Assembly: GCF_014529945.1 (NCBI RefSeq)
Contig: NZ_JACVFB010000002.1
Coordinates: 1,426,001-1,490,000 of the forward strand
Direction: 5' to 3'
Source: Chitinophaga varians
GTDB taxonomy: Bacteria > Bacteroidota > Bacteroidia > Chitinophagales > Chitinophagaceae
DNA: 64,000 nt
Shown: in pieces, positions 7,140 through 16,700 of the stretch
Layout: each line of letters opens with the position of its first letter
Position numbering within the stretch: the first letter of the stretch is position 1
Program-made: the position numbers and the translations under genes
The notes under the pieces: generated by a model
What the model was told of the DNA's origin: nothing
Database searches by the model: none
What the model saw: the letters and a program-made list of their open reading frames with translations, nothing else

Positions 7140-10019
7140 TTAAATTCCCAGCTCCTTTTTGAGGAATCGGGCGGTATGGCTGTCTTTACAGGTGCTCACC
7201 TGTTCGGGCGTTCCGGTACAGAGGATAGTGCCGCCACCGGCGCCGCCTTCAGGGCCCAGGTCCACGATATGATCGGCCATTTTAATCACATCGAGGTTGT
7301 GTTCTATCACCAGTACGGTATTCCCCCTGTCCACCAGTTTGTTCAGTACTTTCAGCAGCAGCACGATATCCTGGAAATGCAGGCCGGTAGTGGGCTCGTC
7401 GAGGATATAGATCGTTTTGCCGGTATCTTTTTTAGATAGCTCCGTTGCCAGTTTCACACGCTGTGCTTCGCCACCGGAGAGGGTTACGGCCGACTGGCCG
7501 AGGGTGATATAACCCAGGCCTACATCCTGCAGTGTTTTGATTTTACGGTGTATCCACGGAACGGCCTGGAAGAATTCCACTGCTTCGTCTACCGTCATGT
7601 CCAGCACATCGGAGATGGATTTGCCTTTGTAGCGGATCTCCAGTGTTTCCCGGTTGTAACGGCGGCCATTACATTTTTCGCAGTGTACATATACGTCTGG
7701 CAGGAAGTTCATTTCAATCACGCGCATGCCGCCGCCTTCACAAACATCGCAGCGGCCTGTTTTAACGTTGAAAGAGAAACGGCCGGCGTTGTAGCCACGG
7801 ATTTTTGCTTCCGGCACAGCGGCGAAGAGGGTGCGGATATCGGTGAAGAAACCGCAATAGGTGGCCGGGTTGCTGCGCGGTGTACGACCGATGGGTGACT
7901 GGTCTATCTCGATCACTTTATCGATATGTTCCAGGCCTTTGACGCTTTTATACGGCATGGGGACCGCTTTGGAGTCATAGGCATGTTTGGAGAGTATCGG
8001 ATACAGTGTTTCGTTGATCAGGGTGGATTTACCGCTGCCGGAAACACCGGTCACGCAGATGAAAGTGCCGAGGGGCAGTTTCACGCTTACGTTTTTCAGG
8101 TTGTTGCCGGTGGCGCCTTTCAGCTCCAGGCTGTTACCGTTGCCTTTGCGGCGTTCGGCAGGTATTTCCATGGCGCGTTTACCGTTGAGGTATCCGGCCG
8201 TAGGGGTGTTAAGCTTCAGTATCTGGTTGGGCGTACCCTGCGCGATGATCTGGCCGCCGTGTTTTCCGGCGCCGGGACCGATGTCCACGAGGTGGTCGGC
8301 ATGCAGCATGATGTCTTTATCATGTTCCACTACAATCACGGTGTTGCCCATTTCGCGGAGGTTGCGGAGGGCATCGATCAGTTGCATGTTGTCGCGTTGA
8401 TGCAGGCCGATGCTGGGCTCATCGAGGATATAGGTGATGCCCATCAGCTGGGAGCCTATCTGGGTAGCGAGGCGGATGCGTTGTGATTCGCCGCCGCTGA
8501 GCGTACGGGTAGGCCTGTTGAGCGTCAGATAGGTGAGGCCAACGTTCAGCAGGAATCCGAGGCGTTCCCGTATTTCCTTGAGGATATCTTTGGCGATGGC
8601 GTTTTGTTTTTTCTCCAGCCGCTCTTCGATGTTGCTGAACCAGTTCAACAGGTGATCGAGGTCCATGTTGCCCAGTTCGGAAATATTTTTCTCGTCTATC
8701 TTAAAGAAGAGGCTTTCCTTTTTGAGGCGGGTACCGTTACATTCCGGGCAGGTGCTGAGGGCCATAAAGCTTTCCGCCCAGGCGCGTACGTGGTCGGAGC
8801 TGCTATCGTTGAAATAGCGGCGTACGGTGTTCACCACTCCTTCAAATTCTGTGGAGTATTTAGTGGTATCGGAACTTTCGTCGAAAGAGAGGTCTACTTC
8901 CAGTTTCCCGTTTTCGTCGCCGAACAACAGCACGTTGCGGGCTTTCTCCGGGATAGCCGAGATAGGTCCGGTAAGGGAGAATTTATATTTTTTAGCCAGC
9001 TGCTGCACCTGTTTGTAGGTGAAGGTATCTCTGGCTTCGCCCAGTGGTTTGAGGCCACCGCTTTCGATAGAGGCACTTTCATCGGGGATGATGGTGTCCA
9101 TATCGATCTGGTAGATGGTGCCGAGGCCTTTACAGCGTGGGCATGCGCCATAGGGCGAGTTGAAGGAGAAGGTGTTGGGCGATGGTTCCTCGTAGGAAAG
9201 GCCGGTGTCTTCACACATCAGTTGTTTGCTGTACTGACTTACCTTGTTGGTATCGTTGTCCATCACAAACAGCAGGCCTTTGCCCATGGTGAGGGCTTTC
9301 TGCACGCTCTGGCTGATGCGGGTGCGGGCGTCGTCCTGTACCTGTATGCGATCTATCACCAGTTCGATATCGTGGATTTTGTAACGGTCCACCTGCATTC
9401 TTTCTTTCAGGTCGAGTATTTCGCCGTCCACCCGTACTTTGAGATAGCCCTGTTTGCGTACCTGTTCAAACAGTTCCCGGTAATGTCCTTTACGGCCGCG
9501 CACCAGGGGTGCGAGTATCACCAGTTTCTTTTTAGGGTAGTGTTTGAAGATATGTTCCAGTATCTCTTCTTCCGAGAAGCGCGTCATGCGCTTGTTGGTA
9601 TTGTAGGAGTATGCCTGTCCGGCGCGGGCGTAGAGCAGTCGCAGGAAGTCGTAGATTTCCGTGATGGTGCCTACCGTTGAGCGCGGGTTTTTGTTGGTTG
9701 TTTTTTGTTCTATGGAAATAACGGGAGAAAGACCGGTGATTTTGTCCACATCGGGTCTTTCCATGTCGCCGATAAACTGGCGGGCATAAGCGGAAAAACT
9801 TTCCATGTAGCGGCGTTGTCCTTCAGCGTAAATAGTATCGAAAGCCAGGGAGGATTTTCCACTTCCGCTGATGCCGGTGATGACAACCAGCTTATTTTTG
9901 GGCAACTGCAGGTCAAGGTTTTTCAGGTTATGCTCCCGTGCGCCAAATACTTCAATCTGGTCATCTGCTGTGATTTCCGGAGCGGGGGCAGCGGTTACAT
10001 TCTCTTTTTTCTTTGCCAT
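7140..10019 (-). CDS. uvrA: Excinuclease ABC subunit A
   Basis: UvrA is the damage-recognition ATPase of nucleotide excision repair; it acts as a dimer that loads UvrB on DNA. The 959-residue product has the full architecture: first Walker A GISGSGKS at residues 49-56, zinc-binding CxxC pairs (CPRCKGLG; CPECNGTR), first signature LSGGESQRIRLA, second Walker A GVSGSGKS, the zinc finger CDVCEGGG...CEKCNGRRYN, second signature LSGGEAQRVKLA and Walker B IYILDEPTTGLH. Length is typical for the family. It heads a minus-strand unit with the DUF6452 and DUF6048 genes. I saw no clear promoter element upstream, only AT-rich ATTACGAATTACG-type sequence. Confidence 0.98.
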   Translation of the reverse strand: MAKKKENVTAAPAPEITADDQIEVFGAREHNLKNLDLQLPKNKLVVITGISGSGKSSLAFDTIYAEGQRRYMESFSAYARQFIGDMERPDVDKITGLSPVISIEQKTTNKNPRSTVGTITEIYDFLRLLYARAGQAYSYNTNKRMTRFSEEEILEHIFKHYPKKKLVILAPLVRGRKGHYRELFEQVRKQGYLKVRVDGEILDLKERMQVDRYKIHDIELVIDRIQVQDDARTRISQSVQKALTMGKGLLFVMDNDTNKVSQYSKQLMCEDTGLSYEEPSPNTFSFNSPYGACPRCKGLGTIYQIDMDTIIPDESASIESGGLKPLGEARDTFTYKQVQQLAKKYKFSLTGPISAIPEKARNVLLFGDENGKLEVDLSFDESSDTTKYSTEFEGVVNTVRRYFNDSSSDHVRAWAESFMALSTCPECNGTRLKKESLFFKIDEKNISELGNMDLDHLLNWFSNIEERLEKKQNAIAKDILKEIRERLGFLLNVGLTYLTLNRPTRTLSGGESQRIRLATQIGSQLMGITYILDEPSIGLHQRDNMQLIDALRNLREMGNTVIVVEHDKDIMLHADHLVDIGPGAGKHGGQIIAQGTPNQILKLNTPTAGYLNGKRAMEIPAERRKGNGNSLELKGATGNNLKNVSVKLPLGTFICVTGVSGSGKSTLINETLYPILSKHAYDSKAVPMPYKSVKGLEHIDKVIEIDQSPIGRTPRSNPATYCGFFTDIRTLFAAVPEAKIRGYNAGRFSFNVKTGRCDVCEGGGMRVIEMNFLPDVYVHCEKCNGRRYNRETLEIRYKGKSISDVLDMTVDEAVEFFQAVPWIHRKIKTLQDVGLGYITLGQSAVTLSGGEAQRVKLATELSKKDTGKTIYILDEPTTGLHFQDIVLLLKVLNKLVDRGNTVLVIEHNLDVIKMADHIVDLGPEGGAGGGTILCTGTPEQVSTCKDSHTARFLKKELGI

Positions 10020-10087
10020 AATATTAAACTACTAAGCTACGCCATAATTACGAATTACGGATTACGAATTCCGAAATGAAGGGGGCA

Positions 10088-10129
10088 TAAAAAAGAGCAG
10101 CGAAGACCTTTTTGGGAAGATCTTCGCTG
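10088..10129 (-). terminator. Intrinsic terminator of fabF
   Basis: The arms 10098-10110 and 10117-10129 (CAGCGAAGACCTT against AAGATCTTCGCTG) pair with one wobble position. On the minus strand they are followed by CTCTTTTTT (plus-strand A-run at 10089-10094). It lies 27 bases past the fabF stop. Confidence 0.85.
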
Positions 10130-10155
10130 ACAGCTATTTTCGGGCAGTTACCTGC

Positions 10156-11418
10156 TTATTTGGTGTATTTTTTAAATACCACGATGGCGTTGTGACCGCC
10201 GAAACCGAAGGTATTGCTCATGGCAATATTTACCGGGCGGCTCTGTGCTTTGCCGAGGGTGAGGTTCAGGTTGGTCGGGATACCTTCGCCCAGCACGGTA
10301 GTGTTGATGGTAGGTGGTACGATATCTTCCTGAGTAGCCTTGATACAGGCGATAGCCTCGATAGCGCCGGCAGCGCCCAGCAGGTGGCCTGTCATGGATT
10401 TGGTGGCGCTGATGTTCACTTTCTCCGCGTGGTCGCCGAAGGCGGTCACGATCGCTTTCAGTTCGCTCACATCGCCTACCGGTGTGGAGGTGGTGTGGGA
10501 GTTGATATAGTCAACGTCGGTAGTAGTTATACCGGCGTCTTCCAGTGCCTGTTCCATACCCAGTCTGGCGCCGAGGCCTTCAGGGTGGGTGGCGGTGAGG
10601 TGGTAGGCGTCGCAGGTCATAGCGCCGCCGATCATTTCACCGTAGATGGTAGCACCTCTGGCGATGGCGTGCTCGTATTCTTCGAGGACGATGGCGCCGG
10701 CGCCTTCACCCATCACGAAGCCGTCACGATCTGTATCGAACGGGCGGGAAGCATGTTCCGGATCATCGTTACGGGTAGACAGCGCTTTGAGGGCGTTAAA
10801 GCCTGCGATGCCTGCACGGGTAACCGGTGCTTCAGAACCACCGGCAACGATCGCGTTTGCCTTGCCGAGACGGATATAGTTGAAAGCGTCTACCAGACCG
10901 CTGGAAGAAGAGGCGCAGGCAGACACGGTGCAGAAGTTGATACCCATGAAACCATATTTCATGGCGATCTGTCCTGCCGCGATATCACAAATCAGTTTGG
11001 GAATAAAGAACGGGTTGAACTTAGGCACAAAGTTGGCCTGGGTAAATTCAACGATCTGTTCCTCGAACGTGAGCATGCCGCCGTTACCGGAAGCCCAGAT
11101 CACGCCTATTTTGGTTTTGTCAATTCCTTCCTTGTTGAGACCAGCGTCTGCTACCGCTTCATGTGCAGCTGCCATCGCGTACTGCGTGAAGTTGTCCATC
11201 TTGCGGGCCTCTTTCTTGTCCATATATTTTTCCACATCAAAACCTTTGACTTCACAGGCAAATTTTGTTTTGAACTCTGTGGTGTCAAATTTAGTGATAG
11301 GACCAGCGCCGCTCACGCCTGCCTTCAGATTGCTCCAAAAAGTATTTACATCATTCCCGATAGGTGTTAGTGCTCCCATGCCGGTAACCACAACCCTTTT
11401 CAGTGTAACAGTACGCAT
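10156..11418 (-). CDS. fabF: 3-oxoacyl-[acyl-carrier-protein] synthase II
   Basis: FabF condenses malonyl-ACP with acyl-ACP in fatty acid elongation. The 420-residue product shows the KAS II thiolase fold: N-terminal RVVVTGMGALTPIGND, nucleophile cysteine in TVSACASSSSG (about Cys168), and the two active-site histidines in NSHTTSTPVGD and KSMTGHLLGAAG. The usual family motif is N-A-H-G-T-S-T, so the N-S-H-T variant here is slightly unusual. The gene stands alone, with no acpP or rnc beside it, so it may be a second copy. A TAAATTTG -7 element lies at 11450-11457 on the minus strand, about 32 bases before the ATG. Confidence 0.95.
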   Translation of the reverse strand: MRTVTLKRVVVTGMGALTPIGNDVNTFWSNLKAGVSGAGPITKFDTTEFKTKFACEVKGFDVEKYMDKKEARKMDNFTQYAMAAAHEAVADAGLNKEGIDKTKIGVIWASGNGGMLTFEEQIVEFTQANFVPKFNPFFIPKLICDIAAGQIAMKYGFMGINFCTVSACASSSSGLVDAFNYIRLGKANAIVAGGSEAPVTRAGIAGFNALKALSTRNDDPEHASRPFDTDRDGFVMGEGAGAIVLEEYEHAIARGATIYGEMIGGAMTCDAYHLTATHPEGLGARLGMEQALEDAGITTTDVDYINSHTTSTPVGDVSELKAIVTAFGDHAEKVNISATKSMTGHLLGAAGAIEAIACIKATQEDIVPPTINTTVLGEGIPTNLNLTLGKAQSRPVNIAMSNTFGFGGHNAIVVFKKYTK

Positions 11419-11779
11419 ATTTTTTACTTTAATAAAAAAAGTTAGAGCGCAAATTTAGTTACTTATTGTTATAGATAAGCATATTCATTAAGATTATATG
11501 ATATAACTTTCTCTTTTTAGAGTGAAAAGCAATGTGGTGGCTGGATGGGTGGGTTTTTGCCGATTGGCTGAAAAGGGAAGAATGTTATAAAGTGTTAATT
11601 TTCCCCGCCTGTAACGGGAAAATGCCCTGTTGGTGGCGTATTGGCCATACCTGCTCTCCGGACATCTGCGATCCCGGCCAGGCGCTGTAACCCCGGGGCC
11701 ACAGAAAGATTTTATCATAAATATATGAAACGACGAAAATAATCTCTAATATCGCATATACTACTTGTACAATCACGGA
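11419..11779. other. Intergenic region between fabF and the first ECF sigma gene
   Basis: This 361-bp divergent spacer holds the fabF promoter (TAAATTTG at 11450-11457, minus strand). The middle is GC-richer, including CCCCGGGG at about 11691. The AT-rich stretch 11710-11765 just before the sigma gene presumably carries its promoter, but I found no convincing -33/-7 pair. Short frames here (such as 11494-11718, minus) have no recognisable product. Confidence 0.5.
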
Positions 11780-12340
11780 ATGACTGGTCAACCAAATACA
11801 GATACCTTATGGATGGAGCGTCTGCGGGAGGATGATGAAACCGCATTTGCCGAAATCTATGGGGCCTATCGCGAGAAGTTATTGGCAGTGGCCTTCAACA
11901 GGCTCTCCGACATACAGGCGGCAGAAGATATTGTACAGGACGTATTCGTCAGCCTGTGGAACCAACGGCACAACCGCCAGATCAGCAATGCCGGCGCCTA
12001 CCTGGCCACGGCGGTAAAATATAAGGTGCTGGACCGCTTCCGTCGCGAACAATTGTTGCGTCAGTACCAGGAAGTATACCAAACGACTGTACCCGTGAAT
12101 GTGGCAGAACCCGAATCGGCTTTCCAACAGAAACATATTCTACAGCTGCTGCAACAGGAAGTGAACAAACTTCCGGAAAAATGTCAACTGATATTTCGTT
12201 ACAGCCGGGAACAGGGTATGCCGGTAAAAGAAATAGCCCAGGTCCTCAATATCTCCAGTAAGACCGTAGAAAACCAGCTCACCAAAGCTTTACGCCAGTT
12301 AAAAGGTAGCCTCCGACACATTTTTTCCATTTTTTTTTAA
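11780..12340 (+). CDS. ECF RNA polymerase sigma factor, Bacteroidota SusC/D-associated type
   Basis: The product is a sigma-70 family factor of 186 residues from the ATG at 11780; a TTG at 11765 would add five residues. Region 2 includes FAEIYGAYREKL and the typical DIVQDVFVSLW. Region 4 (LPEKCQLIFRYSREQGMP, then EIAQVLNISSKTVENQL) is the -35-binding helix-turn-helix. It directs transcription of a linked uptake locus when its anti-sigma factor releases it. The next gene, 64 bases on, is that anti-sigma factor, followed by SusC and SusD. The last codons lie in T-rich DNA (runs of six, nine and eight T between 12320 and 12348), which may slow or attenuate transcription into the anti-sigma gene. 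Confidence 0.93.
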   Translation: MTGQPNTDTLWMERLREDDETAFAEIYGAYREKLLAVAFNRLSDIQAAEDIVQDVFVSLWNQRHNRQISNAGAYLATAVKYKVLDRFRREQLLRQYQEVYQTTVPVNVAEPESAFQQKHILQLLQQEVNKLPEKCQLIFRYSREQGMPVKEIAQVLNISSKTVENQLTKALRQLKGSLRHIFSIFF

Positions 12341-12404
12341 TTTTTTTTCGGACAGCGTAGGGGATCCGTTCCGGTTGTTCGACAAATGACTGTAATTATC
12401 CGTT

Positions 12405-13538
12405 ATGAAAGAAAACCAGGATCTGTTAAGCGCTGTCGAAAAGTATTTGCGGGGAGAAGCCTCCCCGGAAGAATCTGCGCTGGTCAATCAATGGTATCAT
12501 TCTTTTGATGACGGGCAGGTAATGGTGACACCGGAGGAAGGATTCAGCAGGGAAGAGATTTTCAACAGAATGGATGCCAGGCTGGCAGCACTGATGCAGC
12601 CGGCGCCCTCTCGCGGGAGAGTCATCCCGCTGTGGCTGAAACGTACGGCAGCAGCGGCTGGCATAGCGCTGGTACTCGGTGTGGGCGGATGGTTCCTGTC
12701 GGGCCGGTACCATATGACCTCAGCATCGAGGCAGATAGCGGCAAAAGCCGCGGTGTCTGTGATGCCGGGAAGCAACAAAGCGGTACTGCTGCTGGATGAT
12801 GGCAGCGCCGTGACCCTGAATGACAGCAGCCAACAAACCATTGGAGATGCCCGGGTACAAGGGGAATCCCTGGTATATGACCAGGCCGCCAATCCCGGGG
12901 ACATAAAATATAATACCCTGAAAACACCCCAGGGCGGCCAGTTTGCGGTAGTGCTTCCGGACGGGAGTAAAGTATGGCTCAACGCCGCCAGCTCATTGAA
13001 ATATCCTGTGAGCTTTAACGGCCGGCATCGGACAGTGGAATTAACGGGAGAAGCCTATTTCGATATCACACCCGATAAAAACAAACCTTTTACAGTCCGG
13101 GTAAATAACATGGAAGTCCAGGTATTGGGTACCTCCTTTAACGTGATGGCCTATCCTGAAGAAAAAAATATCAAAACAACCCTGATAACCGGGGCGGTAA
13201 ATGTAAACGCAGATAATGCAACCAAACATCTGTTACCAGGACAACAGGCCGTGCTGGACGATGCCCGTCAGCTGACCATCGCCAACGCTGATGTAAATAC
13301 CGTACTGGCCTGGAAAAATGGAAAATTTGAGTTTGCGGGAGAAGAAGTAGGCGTAGCATTAAGACAACTGGCAAGATGGTACGACCTGGAGCTGCAATGG
13401 GCAGGTGGCATGCCGGAAGAGCATCTCACCGCGTCTTTCCCCAGGAACACCAGCCTGGATAATATCATTAAAATGCTGGAGCTGAGTGGCGTCCACTGTC
13501 AACTGGATGGTCGGAAACTCACAGTACACCCGCACTAA
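12405..13538 (+). CDS. FecR-family anti-sigma factor
   Basis: The 377-residue inner-membrane regulator has a short cytoplasmic N-terminal region (residues 1-75) that would hold the sigma factor. One membrane segment lies at about 78-98 (RTAAAAGIALVLGVGGWFLSG). A periplasmic FecR domain follows (PQGGQFAVVLPDGSKVWLNA, then GEAYFDI and VQVLGTSFNVMAYPEE), and a C-terminal DUF4974-like domain (about 305-377) is expected to contact the STN domain of the partner SusC. It lies between the ECF sigma gene and the SusC gene, the standard order of a trans-envelope signalling locus. Confidence 0.93.
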   Translation: MKENQDLLSAVEKYLRGEASPEESALVNQWYHSFDDGQVMVTPEEGFSREEIFNRMDARLAALMQPAPSRGRVIPLWLKRTAAAAGIALVLGVGGWFLSGRYHMTSASRQIAAKAAVSVMPGSNKAVLLLDDGSAVTLNDSSQQTIGDARVQGESLVYDQAANPGDIKYNTLKTPQGGQFAVVLPDGSKVWLNAASSLKYPVSFNGRHRTVELTGEAYFDITPDKNKPFTVRVNNMEVQVLGTSFNVMAYPEEKNIKTTLITGAVNVNADNATKHLLPGQQAVLDDARQLTIANADVNTVLAWKNGKFEFAGEEVGVALRQLARWYDLELQWAGGMPEEHLTASFPRNTSLDNIIKMLELSGVHCQLDGRKLTVHPH

Positions 13539-13740
13539 TCATCGTCGTCAACTAAATCATATAAATCTAAATTGAAGTAAAAAATCCAATCTAAATCGAA
13601 GTAAAATCTAAGTCGAAAAAAAAGTAATCAGAACAATGAACATTTCATCGTAAAACCAGATGTAAATCTGCGTTATGGCCTGCTGTTGTCCATAACTACA
13701 CTATTCCGGTACCAATAACCTTTACCAAACACTGTGATGT
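13539..13740. promoter_or_regulatory. Leader before the first SusC gene with three direct repeats
   Basis: The 202-bp spacer contains three copies of an 18-base word close to ATCTAAATCGAAGTAAAA, starting at 13565, 13589 and 13606. The first two differ at one base; the third is more diverged. Spacing is 24 and then 17 bases. The rest is AT-rich and probably contains the promoter read by the linked sigma factor. Protein binding is inferred from the repetition only. Confidence 0.45.
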
Positions 13741-16700
13741 ATGAGTAATCCTCAGTACAAGGGGGCTTCGTATGCCCTTCGATTCCACTTTTTTAAAACC
13801 ATCCGGGTATTTAAACTGACCACCTTCCTGCTGGTATTGATTTCCCTGCAGGCGATTGCTTCAGGCTATGCCCAAACGCTGACATTGCATCAACGCAATG
13901 CCGCGTTGGCCGATATCTTCAAAAGTATCACCCAACAAACCGGCTACAGTTTTATGTACCGGAATGAAATGCTGGCCCGGGCACAGCGTGTAACCATTTC
14001 TGTTACCGATGTAGACCTGAAAGCTGCGTTGGATATTTGTTTTCATGGGCAACCACTTACTTACTCCATCGTGGACAAAGTAATTGTGGTAGATGCCAAA
14101 AAAGAGAAAACACTCCTGGCTGCCCCACAGGAAGATCTGCGCGGCCGGGTGGTGAATGACAAAGGAGAGCGCCTGCCCGGTGCTTCCATCGTCTTAAAAG
14201 GAACTGCCAAACGGGTGGTGACAGACGAAAAGGGGGAATTCATCATTAAAGACGCAGATGCCGCCAATGCAGTGCTGGTGGTAGACTACATCGGTTTTGA
14301 AAGACAGGAAGTAAGTCTACAGGGGCGTGCATCCGTGACCGTTACCCTGAAACAGAAAAATGCCGACCTGGTAGACGTGGTAGTAGTGGGGTACGCTACC
14401 CAGAAAAGAGTGAACCTCACCGGAGCGGTAGCGACGGTGACAGGTAAAAGCCTGGAAAACAGGCCCGTAACCAATGTGTCCAGCGCATTGGCCGGCCTCA
14501 GTCCCGGTTTGCAGGTACGCCAAAGCTCCGGTAAACCCGGCTCCGACGGCGCCACCATTCGTGTACGCGGCGTGGGAACGCTCAATAACAGCGATCCGCT
14601 GGTAGTAATAGATGGTATCATCGGCAGCATGGACGCTGTAAACCCCACAGACATTGAAAGTATCTCTGTCCTGAAAGATGCCGCCTCCTCTTCTATATAT
14701 GGTACCCTGGCAGCAAACGGCGTGATCCTCATTACCACCAAAAAAGGCAGCCGTAACCGTACGACTGTTACGTACAGCGGAACACTCTCCTCTGTGGAAC
14801 CCGCCAACATGCCGAAGTTCGTGAATGACTATGTACGGTATATGAAACTGTATAACGAAAGCGCCCGTAACCTCGGACAGGCTGAACTGTTCAAACAGCA
14901 AACCATCGATACCTGGATAAATGCCAACGCCCATCCCAATGACCTGAATGCAGCAGGGATACCTAACTCCGTGGTATATGCCAATACCGACTGGGCCAAT
15001 ACCGTATTTCAACACAACGTACTGCAGCAGCATAATATATCCGTTTCCGGTGGCAGCGAGAAATCTACCTTCCTGCTGTCCGGCGGTTATCAGAACAATC
15101 CCGGTACCATGGAACATACCGAGTCTAAACGTTACCAGATACGGCTGAACCTCGATAGTAAAATCAATCCGTTTATTACCGTTGGTACGCAAACGTTTGC
15201 CTCGCAGGAACTGCTGGGATTGGGTAATACCGCCAATGCTTTCAACTTTCTCCGTCAGACCACCCCGGGCGTACCGGCCAGATATGAAGGTAAATACGGC
15301 TTCCCTACCGCCACAGAAGAGTCTCAGACGGCCAATAACATCCTGCTGTACCTCAATAACGTCGCCGGAAAGAATGTGCAGAACCGTTTCAATTCCACCG
15401 TGTACGCTACCCTCTCTCTTTTACGCGGACTGACATTTGAAACTAAGTTCAACTATCAGACCCGCTTCCGCGACATGCAATATCATGATGTGCCTTTTGC
15501 TAAATGGGATCTGGCCAATAACATAGCCAGACAACCAGCAGCCACGCCCGACCAGCTCACCACCACCGTAGAGCATAATAAAGATTTTACCACCACGTTT
15601 GACAACGTATTACGTTACCATACACAGTTTAAGGGAGGGCATGATTTTTCCGCGCTGGCAGGCTACAACCAGAACTATTACTATTATAACCGCGATTTTA
15701 CCAGCAGAAAAGGCCTGATATCAGAAGAAGTGACCAACATTAACGTTGCCGGCAATACCAACAACGTGTTTGATGGAACGGAGTATGACAACGCGCTCCG
15801 CAGCTGGTTTGGCCGTTTGAACTATACCTACCGCGACAAATACCTGTTTGAAGCCAATCTCCGGTATGACGGCTCCTCCCGTTTTGCACCTGCTTCCCGC
15901 TGGGGCTACTACCCCTCCTTTTCTGCCGGCTGGCGCCTGACAGAAGAAGCATTCCTGAAAGAGTCGCTGCGCAATTTCCAACAGCTGAAACTGCGTGGCT
16001 CCTGGGGTAAACTGGGTAATAACGGCGGTGGCGACAGATCACAGGGCAATTATGACTACCAGACCCTCTACAACCCCGTGTACTACTCTTATAACAACAC
16101 CGCGGTGAATGCGCTGGCAGTCACCAAATTCGGCAATCCCGGGCTGCTCTGGGAAGCTACGGCTATCGCAGATATAGGGCTGGACGCGACTTTGCTGAAT
16201 AATGCGTTGAATATCACGGTTGACTATTACAGCAAAAAAACGGACGGCATCATTACCACACCGCCGATACCATTGACCGTAGGTAATGCCTCACCTCCTA
16301 CCGTTAATACAGCCACTGTTTCCAATAAAGGGATTGAAGTGGTGGCCAGCTATAACCATAAATTCGGTGAAGTGGATATCACGGTTGGCGGTAATTTCTC
16401 CTATAATAAAAACGTGATCACCAGCTACCGTGGCTCCTTCCAGGATGGTTATACCACAGATGCCAGCGGTAATAAAGTATGGTCTTCCAACATCGGAAAA
16501 GTAGCTTCCAACGATGGCAACCGCTACCGGGTGGAAGGTCATCAGATTGATGAATATTATCTCCAGAAACTTTATCAGGGTAATGGCAGCCACTTTAATG
16601 CTGATGGCAGCGTGAATATTAACGGTGGCCCCAAAGATGGTATGATCCGTACACCGCAGGATATGGATTGGTTGAAAGCTATGATGGCCGCAGGTTATAC

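Noticed and set aside
11494..11718. 74-codon minus-strand frame between fabF and the sigma gene
   Set aside because: No motif, no leader, and no conservation signal visible.
12320..12348. T6, T9 and T8 runs at the end of the first sigma gene as a programmed frameshift
   Set aside because: Slippage there would change only the last few residues, and no alternative extended product of interest results.
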